Positions 46,047 through 56,600 of a stretch of DNA of 64,000 nt are shown here, in pieces. The position numbers and the translations under genes were made by a program. Location: positions 3,499,943 through 3,563,942 of the forward strand of contig CM039140.1 of NCBI GenBank assembly GCA_022036555.1, given 5' to 3'. The DNA is from Microstegium vimineum. Its lineage: Eukaryota > Streptophyta > Magnoliopsida > Poales > Poaceae. Under the pieces are notes generated by a model. The model had not been told where the DNA came from and did no database searches. It saw only the letters and a program-made list of their open reading frames with translations. Every line of letters begins with the position of its first letter. Position 1 is the stretch's first letter.

Positions 46047-47409
46047 ATGGCCTTGCCGCTGCTCAAGCCGCACTCTCACGTCGCCGCCGCCGCCCTGCAC
46101 TCCGCGAGGAGAGCCGACCGCCATGGCCGCTGCCCCGCGACGACAGTATATCCTTCTTCTCTTTCAAATCCCATCATGTTCCTCGGACTGTTTCCGCCGG
46201 TTGCTTCAAGTTTCACTTCTGTGCATGCTGTTTCCCTGCAGCAACTCGGCAGGTTCCATGACCACGTGTGCAGCAGGTCCGGCCGTTCTAAGGTACACGA
46301 CCTCTCAACCTGAAACGAAAACAAAATATGAAGAAAAGTTCGTGTCCACGTAGATTCGATTCGAGGCAAGCCAATAGCTAGCGTTGCATAAAAGTAAAAA
46401 AAATGACGTGCTTCGTGCTGACAGAGGGTAAGGCTGCGGAAGCATTTGAATGAACAGAGCATTGTACGTGTCACTGCTACTGCTGCCTATGCTTCTATAT
46501 ATGATGCAGGCTCTTTCTGAAATCTGAAGACCACATGAATCCAGTTGCATTGATGGTTCAGAGATTTATGGATCTTGCTGTGTTGCGTTGCGTTGCGTTG
46601 CAGAGACCCGGTTCATTAGCGAAGGTGAGCGCCTTCCCGTCGCTGGACGTGGTGCCGCTGATGGTGACGATGGTGGAGCACGTAGAAATGTCGCGGGACT
46701 ACGTCGTTACCAAGTCCATCTGGCATCTCAGCGACGCCACCCTCAAGAGCGTCTGTGAGTCCTCAGCTCCAATCCCACCGTCGTCTCACAGTCACAGCAC
46801 ATGAGCTCCGCCCTGCTTTTATCTGAAACCACTGACCGTTTCTTCCCTCGCGATCGATCGCGCCTCGCACGCATCAGATACCTTCTACGCCATGTTCACC
46901 GTGTGGGGCGTCTGCTTCTTTGCGTCCATGAAGGCAAGCACCTAGTTTAGTACTAACATAAATCCCATTCTTCGAACCACCAAAGCATTTCCTCGAGTGT
47001 TCGTTCATGACCCACACCTTTGCTTTACTTGTGGGTTGTATAAAAAACAGGATCCCTTCTACGACAGCGACACGTACAGGAGCGCGGGTGGAGATGGAAC
47101 CGTGCACTGGTACTATGACAAGGTAATCACGCACGCACGTTTGCATACCGTCTGTATGTGCCTTCTTTTCTTAGGCTGCATCTGAGCATCTCCATGAATG
47201 AAGAATAGAAGCAGGTGTTAGCCTAGCCACAGGTAACTTCACTGATCACTGATGTCCTGTGCAATGTTGTTCATTGGCAGCAAGAGGACCTGGAGGCGTC
47301 TGCGAGGGAGGAGCTGCTGCGGGAGGAGCTGCTCGAGGAGATTGAGCAGAGGGTTGGGGGCCTTAGGGAGCTGGAGGAAGCAGGCAAAGAGGAGCAGCTC
47401 GCAAAGTGA
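46047..47409 (+). CDS. Small chloroplast membrane protein, probable PnsB5 (NDH18)-like subunit of the photosynthetic NDH complex
   Basis: Exons: 46047-46145, 46242-46292, 46604-46754, 46878-46933, 47051-47122, 47281-47409. They join to 558 nt, giving 185 aa. The N-terminus (MALPLLKPHSHVAAAALHSARRADR) is basic, alanine-rich and poor in acidic residues, like a plastid transit peptide. The mature part has VEMSRDYVVTKSIWHLSDA, one membrane helix (TFYAMFTVWGVCFFASM), DPFYDSDTYRSAGGDGTVHW and an acidic helix with REELLEEIEQRVGGLRELEE. The GGDGT and EELLEEIEQ patterns recall PnsB5, a membrane subunit of subcomplex B used in cyclic electron flow. That identity is from memory and unsearched. Five introns: four are GT-AG, while intron 4 starts GC (AAG|GCAAGC). 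A (GTTGC) repeat forms the acceptor of intron 2. Confidence 0.8.
46581..46603 (+). repeat. (GTTGC)n repeat forming a splice acceptor
   Basis: Four units of 'gttgc' run directly into the AG of the intron 2 acceptor of the PnsB5-like gene, replacing the usual pyrimidine-rich tract with a mixed GT repeat. Confidence 0.75.
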
Positions 47410-49481
47410 TTATACGGGTGAATGGGATGGATATGATATGGGCTACTAATCAGTTCTCCATCTGAACTTCGTGAGCAAATAAGCTCAGACTTCTTTACTG
47501 TCCTGCTCAAACCGTCTGGATGAACTGCAGTGCAATAGTATGATACTATAATAGTTGACCAGTGTGGGGAAAAAATAATTGAAACGGCTTGGCACAACAT
47601 GCCCCTAGGTTGCTGCCAGTGTTACTATATAGTCTGGTTAATACATGAACTTGGGCTCAAATACGTGGGCCGAAAATATATACGTGCTGAATTGTGTGGT
47701 TTGAAAAAAAATTTATATGGATTGAATTGTGTAGGTTGAAAAATTGTACGAGCTGCAACCATAAAAAAAATATTTATATGGTTGATTGGGTACGGACTTG
47801 TACGATCTCGGGGCATCGGCCGTCTCCGGCGCTATCGTGGCGGAAGGCGTGCAGTGGGCGGCCGCCGGCTTCACACCGCTTGAGGCGCTCAATCCCTTTT
47901 GATCGCAAAACTGATTGTTTTGTAAAGCAAACTTCTTATAATCCAGTAGTTTAGGACCTTATCGCACGTGTTTCTGAGGTGATTCGCCTAGGACATGTGT
48001 CTCCGTGACCGGCTATTCTTGTTATGTTTCTCTCTTAATGAAAAATAGGTACACATCCGATCGTGAAAAAATATAATTCTAAATAAAAAAGCCACATCAC
48101 CGCATTGTTAGTTCGTGTCAATGCTTAATGATTTATGACACATTTCAGTCCAGATATAATGAAGGATCGGGTACGACAGCATCTGCATCCCTTTCTGCTT
48201 TTACAGTTCGGCCAAGATCGTAGTACAACCGTACAAGAACAGATGTGGCCTAAAGAAAAGGACGAATTGCTAGAGAGAGAGAGAGAGGAGGTGTCGTCTA
48301 GCTACAGAACTTTGTGTATACTGTATGGCAAACTACAACTAGCATCGATCGCCGCTCGGCACAGACAGTTCAGAGGCGTACATAAGGCCATGCCCAACTC
48401 TCTACCCTAGAGTACTGCCCAACTTCCAACTATGCACCTAGTGTTCAAATCATCGTAAATGTTGATCTCGCAGGGTGTCAGATTCTATTGCAGAGGAAGC
48501 CATGACTTGGTCTGACAAAAAGTTGTAGTAGCAATCTGTCTTGCGTTGTGGCGTGAAAAAGCACATGAAAAACTAACAAAACTCTGAACAAAACTCTGAA
48601 CAAAAGCTGAGCCCATACTGGACATGTTGTAGAGGTAAGGTTCTACAGTACCTGCGTTGAGAGGATATTGGCCCTAACTCATCTCAGTATACATGGATCA
48701 CAGTAACTTTATGGTGAGGCTAACACTAGGTACATACATGCATCGTCTGGGAAACATGTCAGACAGTGACAGAACCAGCGAAATGGAAAAGTGAGACCAG
48801 TATGACCAGACAAAATACAAAGAGATAAAAGAAATGGCTATTTTGTGAAAGATATAAAAGAAATATAGTTTATTTTTCATTTGAGTCTTACTTTGTAGAG
48901 GGGATATAAATTTTTTTGGTGGCATAGGGGCCTTGGCTCCTGCTAGCCCCCTAGTTTCGTCCTTGTCTATGTCACATCACATATTTGCTAGCCCCCTAGC
49001 CAGTGTCGCTAGTTTAATTTGCGAGACAAATCTCCAGGGAAAGCATGGACGATATTTGTGACTAATACATATATTATATTTTAATAGATATATTTTTTAA
49101 AAAATAAACAGTTAAAGTTACGCTTTGAAGAGCATGTCGCTGTCCAAAACGACAATTAATACGAATATAGAGGATGTATTAGTTATTGTTGAGCTGATAT
49201 AGCAACTCCATCCAAGTGCAAAAAGTAATATTGGTGCCACCCCAACGCTACTTTGTTGGAGGAGTCGTATTGATAAGCTGCTACCTGCCGGAGATGCTCT
49301 GATACACCACCATGGCCAATTTGAACGAAACTGAGATGGAAAAAAAATACATACACGAAATTCTCCTCCATACATTTTTTTTTTCAAAAATGGAGAGAAA
49401 TATACTGTACAAAACGGTCGATATCGATGTACCGGCAAGCAAGGACGTTGTTTTTTTTAGGAGAAAAATATCGTGCACTAC
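47410..49481. other. Intergenic DNA, no gene seen
   Basis: It contains the 3' flank of the PnsB5-like gene, repeated 'tttatatgg.ttga' words at 47705-47790 and an (AG)8 tract at 48272-48287. Short frames show no motifs. Confidence 0.4.
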
Positions 49482-49736
49482 TCAGCACTGCATCGACATG
49501 GATTCGCTAATGGCCATGTTTACAACGGCCTTGGCCCACGCCAGCAGCTCCCGCTTCATCCTCCTCTCGTCGCTCCATAACGCCGGCACATCGACGACGG
49601 ACGCCGCCGCCGCGGACGAAGCGTCGTCGTCCTCGGCGCCGTTCTCGGACGACGTCGACCGCCTCGCCGCCGTGCCGACGAGGTCGAGGTAGCAGGGGAC
49701 GGACACCGCCGGCACGGATCTGACGTCCAAGGCCAT
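49482..49736 (-). CDS. Uncharacterised small protein A (84 aa), paralog of the gene at 53927-54214
   Basis: Single exon, start ATG 49736 (MALDVRSVP), stop TGA 49482-49484. An upstream in-frame ATG would add six residues (MVVRCA), but MALD is shared with the paralog. The middle is acidic/serine/alanine-rich and variable. The C-terminus is conserved: SDERRMKRELLAWAKAV then NMAISESMSMQC. The end has an amphipathic helix and a terminal Cys. Function is unknown; I recall similar C-termini in small plant proteins without known role. TATA at 49921-49928 is about 185 bp upstream. The conserved start, end and promoter shared with the second copy argue that it is a real gene. Confidence 0.75.
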   Translation of the reverse strand: MALDVRSVPAVSVPCYLDLVGTAARRSTSSENGAEDDDASSAAAASVVDVPALWSDERRMKRELLAWAKAVVNMAISESMSMQC

Positions 49737-49920
49737 GGCGCACCGTACCACCAAGTAATTAAGCGCTGCCCGGGCGCCTCCTCCGTGCGTGTCGTGGACT
49801 GGCCGGAGAGAGCTCTGGTAACTTGGAAGAACCCTGGCTCTGCTCTAGCTCTCTGCGCTACTACTGCAGCTAAAGATGTCTTCGGTCGTTGGTGCAGTTG
49901 GGACACTTGATGGCAGGCTC

Positions 49921-49928
49921 TATATAGT
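49921..49928 (-). promoter_or_regulatory. TATA box and conserved promoter of small-protein gene A
   Basis: On the minus strand 'actatata' is preceded by CTCGTGCATCAC (49961-49972) and 'gcggcactggta', and followed 23-33 bp later by ACTGCACCAAC (49888-49898). The same words in the same order flank the TATA box of the paralog. Confidence 0.7.
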
Positions 49929-49989
49929 ATGTACCAGTGCCGCATGCCGCAGGCGGGCGTGTGATGCACGAGTAGCACGTGGCGGATCA

Positions 49990-51600
49990 ATAGGCATTAT
50001 TATTGCGAGAGTGAGGCACAAGCAGGGCGTGTGGGAGTAATTAAATTGTGTAAGCCCATGCAGCGTTGAATCATTGACAGTGACTGCATGCAGCGCGTCC
50101 CTGCTCGGCACAGAGTACAGTACTGCACGCTCGATCCATCGATGCAGCGTGTGTGAGTGAGCACGTCCGCCCGGCGTCTCGTCTGATGGTGAACACGCAA
50201 CGCTTTCATCGCAGGTGGCGCAGTGGTTGCTCCGTCACCTTTTTTTTTGGGGGGGGGGGGGGGGGGGGTCCCCGGAGCGCGCGCGTGTCGCGCGCGCTGA
50301 AATCAAACGGCCGGAGCAGTTGGGCTGTCGAGGCGAGTCAGTAGTACAATAGTAGTAGCAGGTGGTGGGCAGCATGATGACCGGACGGCGGCGGGGCCAC
50401 GGTGGAGTTGGTGGTTGGTTCCGCCTTCATTCCGCGCGATCACACGCACTCGCATGCGACGCCAACGAGGGAGAGGCCGGGCGCCGGGCGCGTAGCATAT
50501 GCATCATCGTCGGCGTCAGCGGCCGGGGGATCGACCGATGCAACTATTCTATTCGTATGCGCGAAGAGGCACACGGTGACCAGTGCATGCGGAGGACGTG
50601 ATGTGGCTCAACGTTTGTGGTCATCCATCGAGCGACGCGTACGGCGATGCCTGATCGAGTTCGTTGGCAGCTCCGGAGGTTTTGCTTTAGCGTGGCAGAG
50701 TGCGGGCCGGGATCATAATAATAAATTAATAATTAATAAAACAAATCCCTTGTGTTTAGCATGGTGCGACGGTCCGGCCGGCCTGGCCCCTGGATTTGCT
50801 AGCTGCTTCCTGCTGCTAGGCTGTCCAGGCGATCGAGACGACTGCGACTGACTCAGCATCGTGTGGTACACTACATTGTCAAGCAATCAAGCACGGAAAT
50901 GTATATCCTGCCTCTCCTCTCACGGAGAAACTGTCAGATGCATGCGTATGTTCAGACCAAGCACGGATCATAGTCTCATAGAGAGTTTCTTTTGTGTGTG
51001 TGTACATGTGCGTTTATTTCCATGCATCTCTGTATTCCTCTGTGACAAGAAATTTAATTATATGCTCTATTTGCCAAGGTAACGACGGACAAGCCTAGAT
51101 GGGTAGCAGGAGCAGTCGATCACAAACCAACAGAAGCATCATAGCATGGCGAGAAAATACGCGAGGAGAAATTTCGCCGACAGCTGATTCACTCCAGTAC
51201 GTACTTCACCAAGAAGAAATGGTTCGCTACAGTAATTCAGTCAGATCAGCCCTATGGATTGTGAATTATCGCTTCGTCCCCGGTGCTAGCTGTAGGCAAA
51301 ACACCGTGATTGGAGTAAGCCTTGGTGGCTAGGGTATACTAGCCCGCGTGGGCGCGCTGACGCCGCGCCGGTAAAGATGGGGAGCTGGGGAAAAAAGGGT
51401 TACAGCAGAAGTGCCTAAACATGCAGTGTTTAGCTAGTGATTGACAACAACGATGAACAGTGACGGGAGACATTTAAAATCTCACGAACTTTTTTTTGTC
51501 AGGTGCACAATGTTTCGGGTAGTGCTGCAGTGCTGGTACTGTTGCATGGAGACGCGTGGCTAGCGTAGCCGTCGAGCGTTTTATTCGTGGTTGAAGACTT
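49990..51600. other. Intergenic DNA with a T9G20 homopolymer at 50240-50268
   Basis: A T9 run followed by G20, then 'ccccggagcgcgcgcgtg'. No gene is recognised. GC-rich 50270-50600 shows only shadow frames. Confidence 0.5.
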
Positions 51601-51616
51601 AATCTTATTCTTTGTC

Positions 51617-52785
51617 ACGCAGGTTCCGAATTGCGTTCTGGTGAACGATATAGATAAATCTTCTTCTTGTTCTGTATATGTAGGAGTCGTTTGCCCAGTG
51701 TCGGTCCTAGGATTTCGAGAGCTCTCCAACGAAAAATCTTAGACATAAAAACTTATGTATAGCTTCTTATTATAATTGAATAAACTAATCTTCTTATTTT
51801 TTTCGTTTTCTTTTCATAGCCTCTAACGTATGGTTTTTAAATAACATTCTAAAACTTTAACACCTAAATAGAAGAAAAATATGACTATACGAGTACAAAT
51901 TACAATTACTAGAAATCTATAATAGTATACAAATAATTAATTTGGATTAACTATTGAACAAGAAAAAAGCAAACCTAAATGACCCTTTGTAAAATCCTTA
52001 GTACTTAGTACGCAGGTTCCGAATTACGTTTTGGTGAACGATATAGATAAATCTTCTTCTTCTGTATATGTAGGAGTCGTTTGCCTAGTGTCGGTCCTAG
52101 GATTTCGAGAGCTCTCCGACGAAAAATCTTAGACATAAAAACTTATGTATAGCTTCTTATTATAATTGAATAAACTAATATTCTTTTTTTTCGTTTTCTT
52201 TTCATAGCCCCTGACGTATGTTTTTTAAATAACATTCTAAAACTTTAACACCTAAATAGAAGAAAAATATGACTATACGAGTACAAACTACAATTACTAG
52301 AAATCTATAATAATATACAAATAATTAATTTGGATTAACTATTGAACAAGAAAAAAACAAGCCTAAACGGCCCTTTGTAAAATCCTTAGTACGTAGTACG
52401 CAGGTTCCGAATTGCGTTCTGGTGAACGATATAGATAAATCTTCTTCTTCTGTATATATAGGAGTTTGCCCAGTGTCGGTTCTAGGATTTCGAGGGCCCT
52501 CTGACGAAAAATCTTAGACATAAAAACTTATGTATAGCTTCTTATTATAATTGAATAAACTAATCTTCTTATTTTTTTCGTTTTCTTTTCATAGCCTCTG
52601 ACGTATGGTTTTTAAATAACATTCTAAAACTTTAACACCTAAATAGAAGAAAAATATGACTATACGAGTACAAATTACAATTACTAGAAATCTATAATAG
52701 TATACTAATAATTAATTTGGATTAACTATTGAACAAGAAAAAAGCAAGCCTAAACGACTCTTTCTAAAATCCTTAGTACGTAGTT
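51617..52785 (+). repeat. Three tandem copies of a ~390-bp unit spanning host flank and hAT 5' end
   Basis: Copies start 'acgcaggttccgaatt' at 51617, 52010 and 52398 (spacings 393 and 388). Each contains about 80 bp of the flank to the left of the hAT element ('ctggtgaacgatata', 'tgtatatgtagga'), the target-site word 'tttgcc', the element's left TIR and about 300 bp of its interior. Copies are more than 95% alike by eye. Confidence 0.9.
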
Positions 52786-53085
52786 CACTGTTCACTTGCC
52801 TAGTTCTATCAAGTAGTCCTATTCTCGGTCTAATAAGCAACAGTACAACCGCATATAATGCTAGGATCATAGAGCCCACAACTCTGTCATATTCGCTCTT
52901 CTCTAGTCAAAGACGCGCGGCGACCGGACTCATCGCCAGGAAAAGAAAGAGGTTGACGATTTCTAGCTCCTAAGAATAACATCTATTTTATATCTACTAT
53001 GAGGGTTTTATACCTGGGTTTAGGCCCCTATCTTACTTGGGCCCTCAGCCGTGGTACACTCTGCCGCCCCCTAGGGCCGACCCTG
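51696..53085. mobile_element. Non-autonomous hAT element enlarged by internal tandem triplication
   Basis: Terminal inverted repeats CAGTGTCGGTCCTAGG (left) and CAGGGTCGGCCCTAGG (right, reverse complement) match at 14 of 16. The perfect 8-bp duplication CGTTTGCC lies at 51688-51695 and 53086-53093. No transposase is present. Between the ends the left junction is repeated (see the tandem repeat entry). Confidence 0.85.
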
Positions 53086-53194
53086 CGTTTGCCCTTCTGG
53101 CTGCTTTAATTTTGCCCTTTGCCTTACGTAGTTAATTTTTTTATGTGTGTAAAATGTACTTAAATTTCTGCATTGTGTGCTTATTTGTATGTCA

Positions 53195-53512
53195 CACTAC
53201 GGGAGAACAGGAATTTGCCGAGTGTTTGGCGGCTTTGCCGAGTGTTGGACCTCAGGCACTCGGCGAAGAACCGACACTCGGAAAAGAGGGGCTTCGCCGA
53301 GTGACGCAGATTTTATAGCACTCGGCAAAGACCCTCTTTGCCGAGTGCAATACTCGGCAAGCCCCTCTTTACCGACTGCAACACTTGGTGAAGACTTGCC
53401 CCAGGTAAAAAAATTTGAACGCCTAACGGCCGCACCAACCACGCCGTCAAATTAAAAAAAAATCGCCAAGCGCCGCGTCTGGCACTCGGCAAAGGAGCGA
53501 CCTGCTGTAGTG
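53195..53512. mobile_element. Miniature CACTA element (318 bp)
   Basis: Begins CACTACGGGAG and ends GCTGTAGTG, with a 3-bp duplication TCA (53192-53194 and 53513-53515). Subterminal 'gccgagtg' / 'cactcggc' motifs recur about ten times in both orientations, the hallmark of grass CACTA elements. No coding capacity. Confidence 0.9.
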
Positions 53513-53926
53513 TCATTTACCTTTCCTAGATTAGCTTAGACTAATAATACATATATTTACCTCTCATTGTAGCAAGCTACATAATTGTAAGTGCACATCA
53601 TGCTAGTTAGTTCATGTCGTTCCTAATGCAGATTAAAGATTGATACGTTGGGCACATATTTTGACCCGAAAACCTAATTGAACCAAAATGTCTACCATAT
53701 TTCCTTTCACGAACCAGAAACATCACAGCGTGCATGACAAAGACGAACAATCTTCGTTGTGAATCATATCCGTGAATCCGTGATAAATTGACTCCACCAA
53801 GGAGAAATGGCTCGTGGAAAACAAAAGGCAAAAAAACAAACACGGTGTGCTTTTTTTTCTTTTTTAGTTAGCAGCCCAGCTAGGTAGCCCCAGCCGGCTT
53901 TCGTCCCGGCCGGGTGTGGTAGAGCT

Positions 53927-54214
53927 TTAGCAACGCATGGACATGGAGTCCCTGACGACCATGGACGCCACAGCCTTGGCCCAGGCGACCAGTTCCTGCT
54001 TCATCCTCCTGTCGTCGCTACAGAGCACCACCACCGGCGGCACTGCTGCTGGCACACCCACGGACGTGGCGGTGGCCATTGTTGCAGGTGAAGCAGCGCC
54101 ACCGCCGTTCGGAGACGAGCGCCGCCGCCACCGCCTGACAGTGTCAGCGCCGAGGGCAACAGGATTGACCGCTGCCTCTTTCGCCGCTTGCAGAGCTTTC
54201 GCATCCAAAGCCAT
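53927..54214 (-). CDS. Uncharacterised small protein B (95 aa), paralog of the gene at 49482-49736
   Basis: Single exon, start ATG 54214 (MALDAKALQAAKEAAV), stop TAA 53927-53929. Same plan as protein A: a MALD start, a variable serine/alanine/glycine-rich middle, and the conserved end SDDRRMKQELVAWAKAV then ASMVVRDSMSMRC. A longer frame to 54298 adds a low-complexity leader and lacks paralog support. The two copies lie 4.2 kb apart on the same strand, a tandem duplication now separated by transposons. Function is unknown. Confidence 0.75.
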   Translation of the reverse strand: MALDAKALQAAKEAAVNPVALGADTVRRWRRRSSPNGGGAASPATMATATSVGVPAAVPPVVVLCSDDRRMKQELVAWAKAVASMVVRDSMSMRC

Positions 54215-54347
54215 GGCTGATGATCGATGAGCTGACGATTTTGAGCAGCCGCACGCGCCTTTACTTGTGGTCCTCCGCCGTCCGCCCGCTTTGTGCAATG
54301 GCGCCCCTCAGTTGGTGCAGTGCAACAAGGACACTTTGAGACGCCCA

Positions 54348-54356
54348 ATATATAAC
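54348..54356 (-). promoter_or_regulatory. TATA box and conserved promoter of small-protein gene B
   Basis: On the minus strand 'ttatatatt' is preceded by CTCGTGCATCACG (54377-54389) and 'gtgcggcactg', and followed by ACTGCACCAAC (54311-54321), matching the promoter of gene A in order and spacing. Confidence 0.7.
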
Positions 54357-54400
54357 AGTGCCGCACGAGCGGGCAACGTGATGCACGAGTATGTACTGTA

Positions 54401-55492
54401 CATAGGAGTAAGTGTCAACCAACACGATCGACCAGACTTGCACACACAAGCAGCTAAGCTGCGTGGCGGCCGGCGTATGTGCCGTATGAGCACAGAGCAC
54501 GTGACCACACTAATGATGCACTATAGAGGCAAGTATACGTGCAGTAGTGAAGGGCGCAGCGTTGACGACACAGCCATAAATCAATTAAATAAATAAAGTA
54601 TATTTAAGTGCTGCCGCACGCAGTGATCGCATTCAGCTCGATTCGAACAAGGCCTCAGACTGGGACATAGAGATAGCTAGCTAGCATCATCATCCGATCC
54701 GGGTCAGATGCCGCTGCCAGGAAAACGTTATTGAATCCATCGACGCGTCCCGATCGATGGGCATCACCGCGTGCGAACGAACTGAGGAGAGCGTTGACTA
54801 TTCGAGGGATCCAATGCCACGTCCTTGCAACTGCAATATACTGCATATGGCCTATTTAGCATAGTTCATTTTAAGGGTTTCTTTGAAGGAGCAGGAGCCA
54901 TTTTGAACTTCTTTAAAATGTCTCCGGCTTGTCTCTTTTCTTTATTGAAAAACAACTTTTTCAGTAAAACATTTAGCAGGTTTTTTTTTTTCTTTCAAAA
55001 AAGACAGAGCCAGAGTCCTAAAGAAACACGGCCAAACAGGTCTATGATCTTATTGTGGTAAGTACCTACTCCCTTCAAATTCCAAATTATAAGTTTTTGA
55101 TCAAGCAGAATACTGACCGATGAACTATAAAAAGACATACATATTTCAAGTAGAATACTGACCGATGAACTATAATCTTCATAAATTTTGACTTAGGATA
55201 GAGCTAATTAAGTGACCTATAATAATTTAGAATGCACCGAGTTGGTTGTGACTCCCTTGGCAACAAATTAATTAACACACTGCAAAACATTCTCTCTCAC
55301 GTATTTGTGTATAGGTACGTTTTCCTACGTACACACACACACTTGTTAGCCTATCATATGAACATCTTCGAGAGACTTCCAGTATATAAGTCTTAAGATT
55401 AATTAATGAAGTTATCACAGATATATAGCTATGGATCATACCACATAAGTGACTATATGTTGAAATATTTATTATTAGCAAAAGATGCGAGC
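54401..55492. other. Intergenic DNA, with a Stowaway-like fragment near 55066
   Basis: 'ctactcccttcaaattccaaattataag' style sequence at about 55066 resembles a Stowaway end, but no partner end is clear. 'tagaatactgaccgatgaac' followed by 'tataa' occurs twice (55110 and 55152). No gene is seen. Confidence 0.45.
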
Positions 55493-55500
55493 ACTATGTT

Positions 55501-56251
55501 CAGTGCCGGCTCTAGAATTTTGAGGGCCCTCTGGTGAACTCATCGTGACAGCCGCGTCTAAACTATGTATAAAATCTTATAATATATAGATGCTAATTTA
55601 ACTTGCAAAGCAAAAGCAAATCCTATCATATATTATTAATTTAACATGTCTAATAACTATCGAGGAATAATGTATACTATAAAAGTAATATAATTGTATT
55701 TCTATAAATAATATGATTACCTTAAGAAAGAGTAGAACTACTTGAAGCTAAAAATCTTATGTTTAGCACCTTTTTGTAATTAAATAACTAATATCTTGTC
55801 CTTTTTGTTTTCTTTTCTCAGGTAACATTCTAAATTTCTAACACTTAAATTAGAAGAAAAATACGACTATATGAGTACAAAATATTAGAAGTCTAGATTA
55901 GTATATAGATAATTAATCTAGATTAAAAAATAAATAACTCGCATTCTGCTTGTGTGCGTCTCTGCGCGAACTAACAAATCGCAACTTGCGATCATAGTGT
56001 GGAGCGGCTCCTCGCCTCCTCACCGCCGAGGGCCATAGTGAAAACAGGGTAAGAAAGCCAGAAAGGCCGACGTTGCCTTCTTTGCTTCTTGGGCCAGTTG
56101 GCCAATTCTCTGCTTTTATTCTCATTAGTTTACCGATGCCTAATGGACCATAAGGCGTGAGAATTTGTATATCTAGGTTTGGGCCCTTCCCATGCCTGAG
56201 CCCTCGGCCGTCGTACCTCTTGTCCTTTCCTTAGGGTCGGTTGTGACTGTG
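55501..56251. mobile_element. Second hAT-family element (751 bp), related to the one at 51696
   Basis: The left end CAGTGCCGGCTCTAG is flanked by the perfect 8-bp duplication ACTATGTT (55493-55500 and 56252-56259). The interior shares words with 51696-53085, for example 'tctaacacttaaat', 'gaagaaaaatacgactat' and 'gggccc...ccctcggccg'. The right terminus is degenerate. Confidence 0.8.
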
Positions 56252-56459
56252 ACTATGTTGAGTCACATAAATTTAACATTATTTCTCCTTTTTTTTTTTG
56301 AGAGGAGTGAATTCGACAACCGATAATGAATGTATCTACCTTGATTGTTCAAGTTTTGTCAACCCGTAGCAAACTTATCCGCTCGTGTTTTTGTCTCTGA
56401 GGTTTGGATCCTAGTGAAAGTTCACTCTCTTTTGGATGACAAAACTTACTTTCTAAAAA

Positions 56460-56600
56460 CTTGTTCAGTTTGGTGAGGATTAGAGAGAGATTTAAAACAA
56501 TTAAAAGGAATTGAGGAGGATTAGATCGCTTTCAACTTAAAATCCTTCTCTCTTCATAATTACCTAGGAGAGGGGATCAATTGAACGAACTCTGACATTG
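56460..56600. mobile_element. MITE-like 'gttcagtttggtgaggatt' repeat
   Basis: Left 'cttgttcagtttggtgagg' and right 'ggggatcaattgaacgaac' form imperfect inverted ends, with 'aggattagatcgctttcaac' and 'aaaatccttctctc' inside. Typical of a grass MITE. Boundaries are approximate. Confidence 0.45.

Noticed and set aside
49312..49692. 126-codon plus-strand frame opposite small-protein gene A
   Set aside because: The minus-strand frame is supported by a paralog and a conserved promoter; the plus frame is its shadow.
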